64,000 nt of DNA. Source: Chenopodium formosanum. Lineage: Eukaryota; Streptophyta; Magnoliopsida; Caryophyllales; Amaranthaceae. The position numbers and the translations under genes are program-made. The stretch's first letter is position 1, and each line of letters starts with the position of its first letter. The notes beneath the pieces were generated by a model. That model worked only from the letters and a program-made list of their open reading frames with translations. It was not told the origin of the DNA and did no database searches. The stretch is taken from NCBI GenBank assembly GCA_024500155.1, contig CM044871.1, positions 75,686,402 to 75,750,401 of the forward strand, given 5' to 3'. Shown in pieces: positions 1 to 12,840 of the stretch.

Positions 1-1497
1 ACTAAGCAATAAAAATCAAATCTTTAACCCTAACATGATACAAACAATCATAAATATTATGAAGAGAATTAAAGGCATCGCAGGAATTATGATTGATATA
101 AGCAAATCACCCTAAATATCATACTAAAGAAAGCATCCTAAAATGATACTAGGAACATCCTAAACATGATACTAGGAATCAATAAAACATCATAACATGA
201 TACTAGGAATCAAAATAACAATCTAAGCATGATTTTTATATCATAAAATCAATAAATCAATTAAAGCACTTACTTGGATGCCTCGTACCTCTTTCTAATA
301 ACAAAATACACGCGTTAGTAACTTCAGGGAAAATATAAAATCAACAATTAAATTAAATAATTAAAATAGGGATTTGGAATCAAACCCTCAGAAATTAAAA
401 CCTTTCACGTTTAGGGCGAAGGCAACTTCGAACTATGCTAGGTGTGTCTTGTGCTAATGTATGAGGAATTGTGTTTGTAAAAAGCTAGGATAGAAAGAGA
501 GAGAGAATCAAGAATTTCTTGATGAGAGTTGATGATTGAAAAAGGGAAGATATGACCTCTATTTATAGACAAAAAAGAGGGTCGAAGAATAAGAAAAGAA
601 TCCGAATTCGAATCGAAATAAAACTCGATAAACAACAGTTTTTGCGGATTTTGTTTTTATCATATCTTTTGATCTAGAAGTCCAAATAAGTCATATGATA
701 TGTCATTGGAAAGATATTGAAGTCTACTTTTCAAACCAATTAGAATCAGATTAAAATATTTTGTAGATAAAAATATATGGCCGAAATAGTAGGACGGTGT
801 TAGTTTTGGATAGAGTTTCATATCTTTTTCGTTATAGCTCGGATTTAACATTATAATATATCATTGGAAAAGATAATTTCAAGATCTATATAACTATATA
901 AAATTTGGATAAAGATTATGAGACACAAAAACAAAATCTGACTGTCTTTAAACATCTTTAAATTCGAATAGAATTAGGATTTAAGAAAAGGAAAGTTTTT
1001 AAAAAAGGAAAGTTTTTATTTAACTCAAATTCTTTAATCTTATCTTTTCAAAAAGGATAATTAAGATATTTTAGAAACATATAAAATCTTCTAATTAATC
1101 CTAATTAGTTTAGGAAAAGGATTAGACCTTTGGACCCTCCACATGATCATTGAGTCGTAGTTAAAATCCAGTTTGGGCCCATTTTAGTATTTTGGCCATA
1201 ACTTCCTCATTATTCATCGGAATTGGGCTTATAATATATCATTGGAAAGTTCTTTTCAAACCCCATACAACTACACCATTATTGGACCCATATCATGGAC
1301 CAAAATTAAATGGAATGCACGTTTTTCAAAAATAAGGTAAGAAAAGAAATATTTTCAAAAACAGAAAGAAGAGATATTTTAATAAAAACATCCTCATCAC
1401 TAGACTTTTCACACTTTCTCTTTGTTCGATTATCAAATGATGTGAAAGGTATTCATCACTGGGTTTGGTTTTGGGGAGACACATTTGGGTGTCTACA
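1..1497 (-). repeat. Type B LTR, truncated by the window edge
   Basis: Read on the minus strand this starts TGTAGACACCCAAATGTGTC at 1497 and continues with the body of the same LTR found at 59032-61186, 27638-29745 and 36838-38893. The U3 end is intact at 1497. The other end lies left of the window. At 1498 the sequence changes abruptly to the interior of a related LTR (compare 9440-9460), so this LTR, or the element owning it, inserted into the 3' LTR of N1. Whether it is a solo LTR or part of a complete element cannot be seen. Confidence 0.85.
560..567 (-). promoter_or_regulatory. LTR TATA box
   Basis: TATAAATA on the minus strand, in the position and context (followed by AGAGGTCATATCT) seen in the other type B LTRs at 28571, 37721 and 59971. 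It is likely the core promoter of the element; no transcription evidence is available here. Confidence 0.6.
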
Positions 1498-2358
1498 GGA
1501 AGGTTTAGAAAGAGGGAGAAGAATAAGCTTATCGCTCTTAAAGAATTAAAGATGATTAATGATGATGGTGAATGAATAAAAACGGGGAAATACGACCCCT
1601 ATTTATAAGAAAATAGACCGAAAACGATAGAAAAGAATCATAATTTGAATCGGAATAAAACTGACCCATGTCGCCACCGACATAACCCGGCACGAAACAA
1701 CAAGCATCACGCATGGCGACGGGCTCTTTCATTTGGCGTCAGCTTTGTCGTTTGGCACTAATAAAAAAAGATAAAACGCGCTTTTTAAAGAATCCTCTTC
1801 TTAATATAATTAAGCAATTAAAATTCGTTTTAATTAATTTTAAATCAAATTTTATCATAAACAAACACTTGTTTTATTTCAAACCAAAATCATTATTTTT
1901 CAAATAAGATTAATTAGCAATCATAATGTTATAAGAACTCAAAATAACCTTCTAAACTATACTAGAAGATTAGAATTAATCCTAATAATTTTAGGAATAA
2001 TAATTATTAACGGGCCCTCTACTAGATCATTAGGCCATAAAACCATTTCAGACCCAATTTAGTATTTTGGCCATAACTTCCTCATTATTCATCAGAATTG
2101 GGCTTATAATATATCATTGGAAAGCTCTTTATGAGCTCGTCCCAACTACACTATTATTGGACCCTTATCACGGACCAAGCTTAATTGGACTAGCTTTTTT
2201 CATGAATAGAGAAGATTTTTGAAAACAAGAAGAAAGATTTTATTAAAACAACCACATCACAAGACTGTTCACACTTCCACCTCATTCGATATTTAAACGA
2301 CGTGAAAAATATTTATCACCAGGTTTGGTTTTTGGGGAGACACATTTGGTTGTCTACA
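1498..2358 (-). repeat. N1 3' LTR, truncated
   Basis: Matches the U3-containing part of the N1 5' LTR (compare 9440-10296) and ends in TGTCTACA at 2351-2358, next to the PPT. The missing part should lie left of the window, beyond the LTR inserted at 1497/1498. A minus-strand TATAAATA is at 1600-1607. About 60-140 bp upstream of it (1665-1745) is a group of GC-rich inverted motifs built on GTCGCC/GGCGAC. Confidence 0.85.
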
Positions 2359-2374
2359 GAATCCCCCACTTTGA
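2359..2374 (-). other. N1 polypurine tract
   Basis: On the minus strand, AGTCAAAGTGGGGGATTC directly abuts the 3' LTR start. It is the expected primer site for plus-strand DNA synthesis. The same AGTGGGG core abuts the LTRs at 20478 and 36838. Confidence 0.8.
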
Positions 2375-2878
2375 CTAAGTTTGGAGAAACATAAATTTTG
2401 AAAACAAAAGTCAAAGTAGCGATAGGGACAGAGAATGATTCAGAACGTTCTGCGACTCTAAATCATTCTTGTAACGCTGATACCTGCGAACTAGCGCAAG
2501 TTAAACAAATAAAAGAGTTTATAAATGCGTATCTTGCATCGTCTAGTACACGCCTCTGGAGTAACCGATTTTGTTGCTGCATTTTTGTTGTGACAACCTC
2601 CACATTGCCTCATGAACACCATTGTCGAAGATCGCTGCTTGTAGCCATCCTCGATTTTTTGTGACAATCCTCCTCAGTACCTCGGGAACGTCGTCGAAGG
2701 TGACTGCTTGTAGCCATCTTCAGCTTTGTTGTGACAATTTTCCACATCCTAGGGAACATCGTCTGCCACTACTGCTACATCACAAGCTATTTTCTTGAAT
2801 CAAGGTGACAACCTTCATAATCATAGCAAATATCATTGAAGACTGCCTCATCATGAACCGTTCTTCTCAAATCTGGGT

Positions 2879-3364
2879 GACAACTTCCACAATATTAGCG
2901 AAAGCTAATGAAGATCGCGCATCTCGTGCTATCTTCTCAAACCAAATGACAACCTCCACAATCTTAGAGAAAGCCATTGAAGATCTCCCATCTTGTTCCA
3001 TCTTCTCAAACCGAATGACAACCTCCACAATCTTAGCGAAAGTCATCGAATATTTCCTATCTCGTGCCATCTTCTCATATCAAATAACAACCTCCACAAT
3101 CTTAGAGAAATCCGTCGAAGATCGCCCATCTCGTGCTATCTTCTCAAACCAAATGACAACCTCCACAATCTTAGAGAAAGCCATCGAAGATCGCCCATCT
3201 CGTGCCATCTTCTCAAATCAAATGACAACCTCCAAAATCTTAGCGAAAGCCGTCGAAGATCGCCCATCTTGTGCCATCTTCTCAAATCATCAAGTGGTAA
3301 CTTCCACAATCTTAGCGAAAGTCATCGAAGACCGCTTCATCTCAAACCGCCCCTCTCAAATCGA
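2879..3364. repeat. 69-bp tandem repeat in N1 3' untranslated region
   Basis: Units begin with GACAACCTCCACAAT-like sequence at 2879, 2948, 3017, 3086, 3155, 3224 and 3296, giving a period of exactly 69 bp except for the last step (72). The units differ at a few positions. Because 69 is a multiple of three, two plus-strand frames and one minus-strand frame stay open across several units, which gives apparent repeat proteins of 23-residue units. I regard these as by-products of the repeat. Tandem arrays in the 3' untranslated region are a known habit of Tat/Ogre elements. Confidence 0.9.
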
Positions 3365-5643
3365 AGCGAGAGACCCTTTAATCTTAGATCCTCCTGTCGA
3401 AGGCTTCTTCATCTTGAGCCTTCAAATCTTCTTTTTCGTCTTTGGAGAATTCATTTTAGGAGCCATATCTAGGATCCTTAAAGTCTTCAAATAGGTTTGT
3501 AGAAATCTTCCATCTTAGGAATTCCTTGTGATTATAATTAACCACTACTCAAATATTTTTAATCAATTTTCAAATCTTCTTCATTTGATCGTCATCAGGC
3601 CGATCATCAATCAAGTTGTAATCAGGCTAACTACTAATCAAAGGTGTAATTTCAAAGTTGTTCATTTGATATGATCGTCATCATGCCGATCTTCAATCAA
3701 GTTGTAATCAAGCCGATTACCAATCAAATAAGAATCAAACGCTCATTAAGAGATTTAAATGGATTAGTCTCCGACCAACTAATCAAAGTTGAGAGACCAT
3801 CAAAGGCTGACATAGGAAAATCTAAGTCACAGGATAACGAAAATACTATCGTGCAGTGACAGGTCTATCGCGCTGTGTCAAGGTGTATCGTGCTGCGTTG
3901 GGGTGCATCGTGTTGCGTTGTGCTTGAATCAGAGCTTTTTCTGCTCTCAAATTTCCTCTTTGCATACCTGCGGCTATATTTTGGACTATAGGACTTTGCT
4001 CGTGTTTTTCTTAGGGTTGACCTAAGGTTTTGTGCTATTCAACTCATGACACATATGACTTCAACATGACTTAAAATGCAAGACTCTACATGACTTGTGT
4101 GTGCATTGTATTGTGATGTGCTTGACTCAAAATTCAGAAAAGAAAAAAAAATTCTGTCATTTTTGTGGAGGGTACCGACTTTCTCCCAAAAAACAAAGAC
4201 GCGAAAAAGAAGAAGTGAGTGTTTGAGTGTTTGCGGTGCATGTTGAATAAGTTTAGTCAAATGTATGTGTTTATGTTGTATCTCATAGTGCAAGGATTGA
4301 TTCATCTTTGGCTATCTTAATTGTTAACTCGGTGATGAAAGTATTTGGGTAACTTAGGCGCGGAGGCTATGTAATTCATACTTTGTGATGCCATGATTAT
4401 TACAGGCGATGAATGATTTTGATATGATAAGGCATGCTTCAACGTTGTGTTAAGATTTCATGACAAAGGGTTCTTAAGGGGATGATTATTTGGTAATGTA
4501 CTTGTGATGTGTGTGAAAGTGACACTAAGTATAAGCTGCAAAGGCTAAGTGTGTGGAAAAATATTGTGAAAAGAATCAAATAGTGGTGACTCTTAGGCTA
4601 GGTAAGCTAATGATGTAAGGATCAAGCCCCCAAATCTAGCTCTAAGTGTATAGGGATGGACATAGGATATCCCTTGATATGATCTTGCATGAATGTGTAT
4701 ATGAATGCATTTTACTACGGCTGCACCTCAATGTGAGGTTGCCTACTTATCCGTTAGGATCTAGGCCGAACTTAGCTTTAGCCGAACCTCGCATAAGTGT
4801 GTGTATACCTCAAAGAGGTCTTTGAAGGGTTGTAACGAGGTTAGGCTAAAGGTTGAAGAAGAAAGGAGATAAAGGCTCAAGACCCTTGATATGCCCCCCA
4901 AGATATGAAACCTTGCTTTTGAAATCTTTATATTTTTATGCTTGAGATTTCCTCACTTTTGAACTCTCTTTTTTTTATATTTTTGCTCTCTCTTTTTTGC
5001 TTTTGCATTTTTTCTTATTTTGATAAGTGTGGGCAATCTCGATCATGCGGTCTATCACTCACTTGGCATTCATGTTTCTTAGGCACGGTATCGATCACTC
5101 GATAAGAGACGTAATCTGAGACGTGTTCATATTAGAGACATGTTCATGTTAAAGACATTAGAACACTTACCCTTTTGCACACTTTTATTATTTTTTGTTT
5201 ATTCTAAATTTTGAGATCTAGGTAAAATCACTCAAGCTTTTGTATTTAGAATTTTCATAAGTTGCACTTCATCCCTTCCCAAGGTTAGATAGATGTGGGT
5301 TGAAAAAATAAAGTTTTATCGTTAGACGAGGCTCAAAGTGGTTTGTCAAGAAATGATTGTATATTTGAAGGGTGAAAGGAAAAAATGCAATGCGATGATT
5401 GGTATACCTTGTGCTTAGTTCAGCATGGATTTTTTTTTTAAAATGCAATGCAATGCGATGATCATATGCAAGAAAAGAAAGGCTCATTTATTAAAAGGAA
5501 AAAAGAAAAATCCAACAAAATAAATCTAAGGAAAATAAAAGGTGCCTATGCTAGATTTATTAGGGAAGGGTTTAAAAAAAAAAAGAAAAAGGAGGTCATG
5601 AAATCTTTTCGTTGAAGCTCGCCTCGTGTCTTGTGCTTTATCA
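3365..5643 (-). other. N1 3' noncoding region
   Basis: No coding gene is supported here. It parallels, in reverse order, the N2 stretch 32884-35500. Shared landmarks are GAGGGTACCGACTTTC near 4167 (also near 34908 in N2 and 25503 in T1), GGTTGCCTACTTATCC near 4739 (also 30249 and 34353) and the AAGCACAAGGTATACCAAT segment near 5414. The single ctacttat at 4743-4750 is the unoccupied counterpart of the MITE site in N2. Confidence 0.6.
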
Positions 5644-6767
5644 TCACTCGGTCTTCTTGCCAGATAGAGGTATGGGAAGCTTGTTATTATCGATCAAATA
5701 TTTGATGGCTTCATTCGTTTAGCTACCAACAGCTCTCATTAGTATGACCTCTACCCTGATGGTACTTGCAATGTGCGTTTGGGCTCCAACTAGACAACCT
5801 CTTTTCAGGTTCGGGATCTTGAATAGGTCCAATGGGAGTAATGAGTCCCTTGGCATGGAGTCGATCAAAGGTAGTATCATAGCTCATCCCAATAGGAGTG
5901 AACTCTTTCCTTAGTTGCTTTTTAGGTCCTTGATTATCCATGGCTAAGACTTCATTAAGGTCAAAGGTACTAACATTGTTACTAGAGTGGGTGTTTTCGG
6001 AAGAAGAAGTTTTGTCGCTCTTTTTCCCTTTCCAACCACTGATGTTACTATTATTAGTAGCTTTTTGATTTGCAAGGTCATCTTCGATTTCAATACCTAT
6101 GTCATAGACGGCCTCGAAAGTATTTAAATGGTGTTGTTATTTCAAATACTTTGAATACATTTCTTGGAGGTTCTTGATTAAAATCCTTACAAACTCCTTT
6201 TCAGTAAGAACCTCGACCATATTAGCAGAAGTTTCCCTCCACTTGTAGAAGAAAGAGGTGAACCCTTCCTTTTCTTTTTGCTTTAGCATCTCAAGTTGTC
6301 AATGGTCAGTTTAACCTTAAATGTTACATTTGTATCTATTAATGAAAGCGTTTACTATTCCATTGCAAGTAGAGATCTTCTCTTTATCAAGAGAAAAGAA
6401 CCATTGTTGGCAAACGGTTTCAAGAGATAAAGAAAACAAAGAGTGAAAGACTTTTCTATCAATCCCCTTAATGTTCATTATGGTTTCAAAATCTCTTAAG
6501 TGGAAATAAGGATTGTCAGTAGGTTTGAACCTAGGGATGTCACTAGAATTGAACTTCTGTGGAAGAAGCTCCTTGTCCACTGATCACCCCTTGTGAGCTA
6601 ATGCCCTAGAACTTGCAGTCATTGGAGAGCTTGTTCAAGCTTTCCTCCATTCGTTGCATCTGTTGCTGTCTCGCAGGGTCATTGACTTGAAGAGTCATAG
6701 TCTTCACCATTTCAGTTACATTAGCCAAGTCTTGCCTAATTTCATTGACTTCTTCTTTAGTTGCCAT
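5644..6767 (-). pseudogene. gag: N1 gag pseudogene
   Basis: Capsid/nucleocapsid protein of a Tat-like Ty3/gypsy element. The start at 6767 is chosen because MATKEEVNEIRQDL matches the MATKEDIENINK start of T1 gag. Recognisable parts are the N-terminal coiled segment, the conserved core (CQQWFFSLDKEK, NRYKCNI) at 6580-6317 and a C-terminal zinc knuckle, CKYHQGRGHTNESC, within 5723-5941. The knuckle is CX2HX4HX4C, not the usual CCHC. The gene is broken by a TAG near 6606 where relatives read Q (KFQG), by a frameshift near 6300-6320 and by other lesions. It ends in GKKTE followed by TGATGA at 5641-5646. No pol follows. Confidence 0.85.
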
Positions 6768-8404
6768 TATCCTCTTAGCCTTTCTCTTTTAACGGATCGA
6801 TTTATCAAAAGTAGTACTTGGATGAAAGTGTTGTCTTTAATTAAACACCCTTCTATCCTTAACCAAGTGCTATGGAAAGGGAAGTCATGGATGTTTAATT
6901 ATTTATTATTCATCTCAAACTCAATTCAACATGCAATAGATGGGAAGAGATCATGGAAGAATGTGGGAGTGGTATGTATAGAGGAAGTATGTGGAGAGTG
7001 GGAAGACGATGTAGGTGGAGAGATATGGAACAATTTAGGAATAAAGTGGACCCCAACTCAAATGACGAAAAGAACGACTCATGTATGAACCTAAGACATG
7101 GTCATGGTGTACAAAGTGTGTGAATACTTGTGAGTGTAAGTGATATGTTCAACACTCGTATCAAGACCATGGGACTAGACTATGTGATTAGACTCAATTA
7201 AGGACTAAATATACATTATGTCGTTTGATAAATTGATTAATTGGACTCAATGTGAAGACTCGAGCAAAAAACTAGAATGTTGCCGCAGAAACAGGACTGT
7301 CGCCTTACGCTAAGACCCAGCGCGACGCGATAGTGTTGTTGCATAACGCTGGACACTAGAGTGTCGCGCCACAGTCCAAACTCCTACGCCATTACTGGAG
7401 CAGTAGTCTGGGTCTGTTTCCAGTGTTTTACTCTAAAAGGATAAACCTATAATCGTACTAAGTTAGGTTTGATCAATTTGTTAAGACTTGAAATATTAAT
7501 TAATTAATTAATTAAACAAGGTCCTTTAGTCATTAATTAGTTTATTTATACTTATTCACAAGTCAAATAAACGGTTTGTGTAAGCACACATAAGTTATGC
7601 ATAAGTAGTCAAATAGTCACAATATGATGCAATGAGTTTGCAACCTAACCATGGCTCTAGTTCTCTAAAGTTCAAGGATAAGGGTTAGTCAAAGAGGGTC
7701 CATGGTTATGAGTACGGATGCACCGCGCAAAATCCTTACCTTTAGAAGGGTTGGCGCGTGTGGATGGGACCCCGCGAGTGAAACTCGCTTCCACGGTTTG
7801 ATGAATTATTCAACAAACTCGAATGAACCCTTCGTTGCCATGAGCGTTCGATTGGGTAGATGGAGCGTGAATTCCAGAGGGTTATGGCCATATGTAGAAC
7901 ACATATGGGTTCAGAAAAGTGAGAAAAAACTCAATCAGGAAGTAGAATCGAGCGAACAGTACTAGAATCGGTTGAAACAAAGAAAGTAGATTTTTGGCTC
8001 AGTATTAGAAGAACATGGCGCGAGACAACAGGGCCCGTTGCCAAAAGATAACTCTATCGCCAAATGACATTGCTGTCGCACAGCCACAGAGCAAACGCAT
8101 GGCGCTAGCTCTGTTTTCTCGCCGCCGGTTCTTACATGCCTCAACAGCTTTCCGTTCTTTGAATTTTTCGATTTTACGTAGCGTTTTTAATCCTAGTTAT
8201 GAAAGATATTTCCCAATTTTCCTACGTGTAAAACTCCTATGCTTTTAACGCATTACGAATGCTCTTTTCAATGCGGACCTTTTTCATGCATATGTCAATA
8301 ATGTCAATCAAAATTACGCACATGAATACTTAGAACGTTTCAAGTCTCATCCAGTCATTCTAAATTATTGCCAAAATAAACTTTAGGAATTAAAATAGAA
8401 ATCC
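6768..8404 (-). other. N1 5' leader
   Basis: Untranslated region between PBS and gag. It holds GC-rich GTCGCC-type inverted motifs (7262-7400 and 8010-8130). Block 7817-7907 (ACTCGAATGAACCC, TTGCCATGAGC, ATGTAGAACACATA) is also found in the T1 leader at 46426-46510. Short open frames at 6654-7088, 7702-7965 and 8015-8248 have no recognisable product, and I do not call them genes. Confidence 0.6.
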
Positions 8405-8422
8405 TCCTCGATGAAGTCGCCA
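8405..8422 (-). other. N1 primer binding site
   Basis: On the minus strand TGGCGACTTCATCGAGGA begins six bases after the LTR end. TGGCGACT is the type of site complementary to the 3' end of a tRNA-Arg that is used by Ogre/Tat elements. The T1 site at 46879-46894 reads TGGCGACTCCACTGGG. Confidence 0.75.
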
Positions 8423-8428
8423 AAAAAC

Positions 8429-10296
8429 TGTAGGGAATATTTCAAGCATCCCACACTTGAGCCCCACTGTGATCATACACTTAAGCATGGTGGTGTCCAA
8501 ATGGAAGGAAGATAGAGTAAGAGAGTCGCCAACAAGTTTTAGGAACTTGTAAACCGTTCACATGGTGAAGGCTACACCCCTTCATGATCCATGAGATCGC
8601 TAATTCCATAATGGTCCGGAACCATGATTGGATATTCGGTGATGAAGGTACAAATCTAACCTAAAAGAGATTGAACCTGCCCTTAAAATAGGCCGCTTTT
8701 TTATTCTTCTCATATTCATGTGCGTTTTCGGACTAACATACAATCAACAAGAACCTAACCCTGTTTAATCTATGTTGGTTGTATATTAATGCACGAACAA
8801 ATCTATTATTGGAGATCACTTGAATTACAATCATATTAGCCTTAACAAGATTATTAATTATCTTATTAAGCGCGATTACAAGTAAAAATTCCCTTTAAAC
8901 ACGCATAAAAGGTGTGATCAAGAAATAACAATAATAATATCAAGCAACATAATAATAATCATCATAATATTCTCAAAGCATAATAATATTAGGAAGATCC
9001 TAGGTATGATACTAACAAGATTAATAACAAATGCTAGCATATCACTAAACATTAAAGATCAAATCATTAGCCCTAACATGATACTAACATGATATTAGAA
9101 AGTAATAAATAATAAGAACCACCCTAAACATGATACTAGAAACCAATAAACAACATCCTAACATAATACTAGTAATTAATATAATATAAGCATGATTTCT
9201 GTATCAAAAGAATAATTAAAGTAATTACTTACTTCGATGTCTCGTAACTCTTTCTAATAACAAAATACACACCTTAGTAACTTCAAGGAAAATATTAAAT
9301 TAAATAATTAAATTAAATAATTGAAATAGGGATTTGGGACCAAACCCTTAGAAATTATCAACCTTTCACGTCTGAGGCAAAGGCAACTTCGAACATGGCA
9401 AGGTGTGTCTAGAACCTCTGAATGCGGAATTTTGTAAAAGGGGAAGGTTTAGAAAGAGGGAGAAGAATAAGCTTATAGCTCTTAGAGAATTAAGGATCAT
9501 TAATGATGATTGTGAATGAATAAAAACGGGAAAATACAACCCCTATTTAAAAGAAAATAGTTCGGAATGATAGAAAAGAATCAGAATTTGAATCGAAATA
9601 AAACTGACCCTTGTCGCCAGCGACAGAACCCAGGGCGAAACGACAAGCATCACACATGGCGACAAGCTTTGTCGTTTGGCGAAAGCTTTGTCATTTGGCG
9701 CTAATCAAAAGATAAAACACGCTTTTGTATGGAATCCTCTTCTTAATATAATTAAGCAATTAAATTTCATTTTAATTAATTTTAAATCAAATTTTATCAT
9801 AATAAAACACTTGTTTTATTTCAAACCAAAATCATTATTTTTCTAAAAAGATTATTTAGTAACCCTAATGCTATTAGAACTCAAACTAACCTTCTAAACT
9901 ATTTTAGAAGATTAGAATTAATCCTAATAATTTTAGGAATAATAATTAACGGGCCTTCCACTAGGTCATTGGGCCATAAAACCAATTCAAACCCAATTTA
10001 GTATTTTAGCCATAACTTTCTCATTATTCATCGGAATTGGGCTTATAATATATCATTGGAAAGCTCTTTATGGGCTCATCCCAACTACACTATTAATGGA
10101 CCCTTGTCACCGACCAAGCTAAATTGGACTAGCTATTTTCATAAATAGAGAAGATTTTCGAAATAGGAAGAACGATTCTATTAAAACGACCGCATCACAA
10201 GACTTTTTACACTTCCACCTCATTCCATATTTAAGCGACGTGAAAAGTATTCATCACTCGGTTTGGTTTTTGGGAAGACACATTTAGGTGTCTACA
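8429..10296 (-). repeat. N1 5' LTR
   Basis: Complete LTR of 1868 bp with minus-strand ends TGTAGACACCTAAATG at 10296 and ...ATTCCCTACA at 8429. It resembles type B LTRs at both ends but is divergent inside. The TATA region near 9545 is degraded (CTTTTAAATAG). A GC-rich inverted-motif cluster (ATGGCGACAAGC / TTGTCGTTTGGCG) lies at 9605-9700, upstream of it. The 5-base flank at 10297 (GTCAG) is the expected target duplication; its partner is off the window. Confidence 0.85.
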
Positions 10297-12210
10297 GTCA
10301 GGATATGCTGAAGAGTTATAATAACAAAAGAAAGCCTCCTAGATGCACTGTTAAGGTGGATTTAAGGAAAGCTTATAATTATGTGAGCTAGGATTTCATT
10401 GAAAATATGCTGATGGCTTTGGGTTTTCTAGGAAAGTTTCTAGCCTGGATTGTGTAGTGTGTTAGTACACCTTCCTTTTCACTTATGACTAATGTTGGAT
10501 TACATGGTTCATTGCTGGGAAAAAAGGGATTAAGTAGGGGGATCCTATGTCCCCTCTTCTCTTTGTTGTTGTTATAGAATATCTGACCAGAATCTTAAGG
10601 AAATTTGGAAAGAAAAGGGAGTTTAGGTTTCATTAGAGGTGTGAAAAGCTGGCTTTGAATCATTTAATCTTTGCTGATGATCTAATGTTGTTAACCTATG
10701 AAAATAAAATATCTATTGATATGCTAATTAGGGCTCTGAAGACTTTTGAGGCAAAGTTAGGGTTATAGGTGAATACTGAGAAATTTGCTATTTACTTTGG
10801 GAATGTGCAAGATCAGATCATAGATGAGATTCTGCATATGTTTGGGTTTGTTATAGGTGAAATGCCTTTTAGATACCTGGTACCCCTTTGAATGATAAGT
10901 ATTTGAAGGTGAATGATTATGATTCTTTAATTGATAAGATGATGAATAAGCTGCAATGCTGGAGCAGTAGAATCTTTCCTATATGGCAAGAACTACTCTA
11001 GTAAATGATGTTCTGATGAGACGCTTACTTATTGGGATCAGTGCATTTTGATTCCTAAAATTGTTATGCTGAGTTTAGTATAGGTGTGCAGAGCTTTCTT
11101 ATGGGATGGGAGAGCTTTCCTTAATAGAGCTCTTCCTTTAGACTGGGACTGGATTTGTAGGCCTAAATTTGCAGGAAGTTTGGGAATTAGGAATTGTGTG
11201 GCTTGGAACAAGGCTGCCTTAGGAAGCTATGTTTGGGAAATTACTAAAAAGACAGATTCTTTGTGGGTCAAATGGGTCCATTTAGTTTATATCGGAGATC
11301 AGGATTGGTAAGAGTATGTTCCTAAGAGATATATAGGGTGGGGAAGAAATTGATGTGCAGGGTGAAAGATAAGCTAAAGGAAAGGTTTGCAAGTCAAAAT
11401 TGGCTAGGTAGAAAGTTCAAAATAGCTGATTGCTATAAGTGGATACAAGGGAATATGGAGAAAGTGCCCTAGTATAGGTGGGTTTGGAACATGTTTAATG
11501 TTCCTAAGCATACCTTTGTAATCTTGCTGGCTATCTTAGGAAATAGACAAATTGGCTTAATTTGGGGCTTGTGATTCTGATAATTGTATGATCTATGGTC
11601 TGCACCCTGAATCTGTCAGTCAACTCTTTTTTAGTTAAAGGTACAGTAGCATATGTTTGAGTGGTATCTACATCTGGCTCAAGATCCCAATTCAATAGTA
11701 TAGCATTGAGAATGCGTGGAAGGTCTGGAAAAAGTTGGTCAGGACCAGGATCTAGCAGAATGTTATGTTAGCAGTGTTTGCAGCTATGATCTACCGTATC
11801 TGGCTGGCATGATCCATGCTTTCCGGCTGCAGGCTGTATTACATCTTGATATGCTTGTCACAGCAATTTGAAGAGAAGTGATAGGAAGATGTCAGCAATT
11901 GATCAATCTGAAGTGGACAAAGAATGACTGTAAATGGTTGTATAGCCTTAGATTTGATTGATTTGTTTTGTTTCTGTGTTTTGGGGTGTGTTTTTTGTCT
12001 GTGGTGCCTTTCTGTGTTTCCTGTGTTCTTCCTAGAAGATTATAGGAGATTAAGTTAGGGTTATTGTTCTGTTCAACTTGGTGAACCCAACCTAGAAGGT
12101 GGCCTTAGGGTCTTGTGGAGGTTTGGAGTTTTTTAGCCTTTTTCATGGGCTTGTAAAATTGTATATTTGTACAGTTTTTTGATATAATATACTGCTTACT
12201 TACTAAAAAA
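10297..12210 (+). pseudogene. LINE ORF2 remnant (RT and C-terminal region)
   Basis: Non-LTR (L1-type) reverse transcriptase, heavily decayed. Conceptual translation shows the middle RT motifs in order: VKVDLRKAYN near 10345, LSRGDPMSPLLFV near 10530, the catalytic FADD block LIFADDLMLL near 10667, then LKTFEAKLGL. An open stretch at 11084-11311 carries the post-RT FLWDGRAFLNRALPLDWDWICRPK-type segment typical of plant LINEs. Stops and frameshifts are frequent. The 3' end near 12200 has a short A-rich tail after TAATATACTGCTTACTTACT. The 5' part is missing because N1 sits at 10296/10297. It is clearly nonfunctional. Confidence 0.8.
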
Positions 12211-12840
12211 AATGTACATTTCTTGTAAAGTGTTCAATATTTTTACTAAATATTAAAAAGTAGAAGGAGCGCACCTATTTCTAGGTACAAATAATAAGTT
12301 CTAACATCCTACCAAGCCACAATCTAAAAACTTAGCGATTAAGTTTCTCTCTCTAAAAAAGGGCCTCCCTATCTAGAAAATCTAGAGTCGTACCCCAGCC
12401 ACCGTTTACCACCGTTCACCACTTGCTCTCACCTCTCACAAAGCTAATTTTAATTACTTTGCCCATACAAATTTCTTTATGTTTGCGGATAGCAACGAAT
12501 TAGTCAATCGGGTTTCCAATTTCTTGAATAGATTAGTGGTGTTTTTACTCTGCCCATCGCAATACCTCTCTATTTTGCTGCTGAAGCTTGTTATTCGCCT
12601 GTTCAACGGCGGCTCCCGAGCCCTTTGATGAACCACCCAGATCACCGAGAACGATTTCTCCATAATTTACCTTTCCCCTCGTCTCTTGAAATGCCAGAGA
12701 ACCAAACTCGCTGCTATTCGATGTCGTTTCCCTCTGTAAATAACCCTCAAAAGTTACGAACCTATGTTTCTCGACCTACGAACCTCCTTCCTACATCCCG
12801 TCTTCATCTTGTATTTGGAAATTTTCTAAACAATTGACAT
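12211..12840 (+). other. Probable LINE 5' region
   Basis: This lies between the A-rich tail of the ORF2 remnant and the recognisable ORF1 domain. It has pyrimidine-rich and CCACC-rich sequence near 12330-12430 and no clear gene. It could be the 5' untranslated region and the degraded N-terminus of the LINE whose ORF1 follows, but this is inferred only from position. Confidence 0.35.

Larger units (their letters stand above)
1498..10296 (-). mobile_element. N1: gag-only Tat-like LTR retrotransposon
   Basis: A non-autonomous LTR element on the minus strand. Its 5' LTR is 8429-10296, its PBS is near 8405-8422, a gag pseudogene lies at 5644-6767, a long untranslated 3' part with a 69-bp tandem array follows, then a PPT at 2359-2374 and a truncated 3' LTR at 1498-2358. 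No protease, RT or integrase is present between gag and PPT. Its gag belongs to the same family as N2 (32053-32883). The leader, PPT-proximal block and LTR ends resemble those of T1, so mobilisation by a T1-like element is a reasonable inference. On its right it interrupts LINE ORF2 sequence starting at 10297; its left host junction is outside the window. Confidence 0.85.

Noticed and set aside
2805..3494. A 229-residue repeat protein on the plus strand, with a 159-residue one in another frame
   Set aside because: Both are frames through the 69-bp tandem repeat. The period is a multiple of three, so several frames stay open without coding selection.
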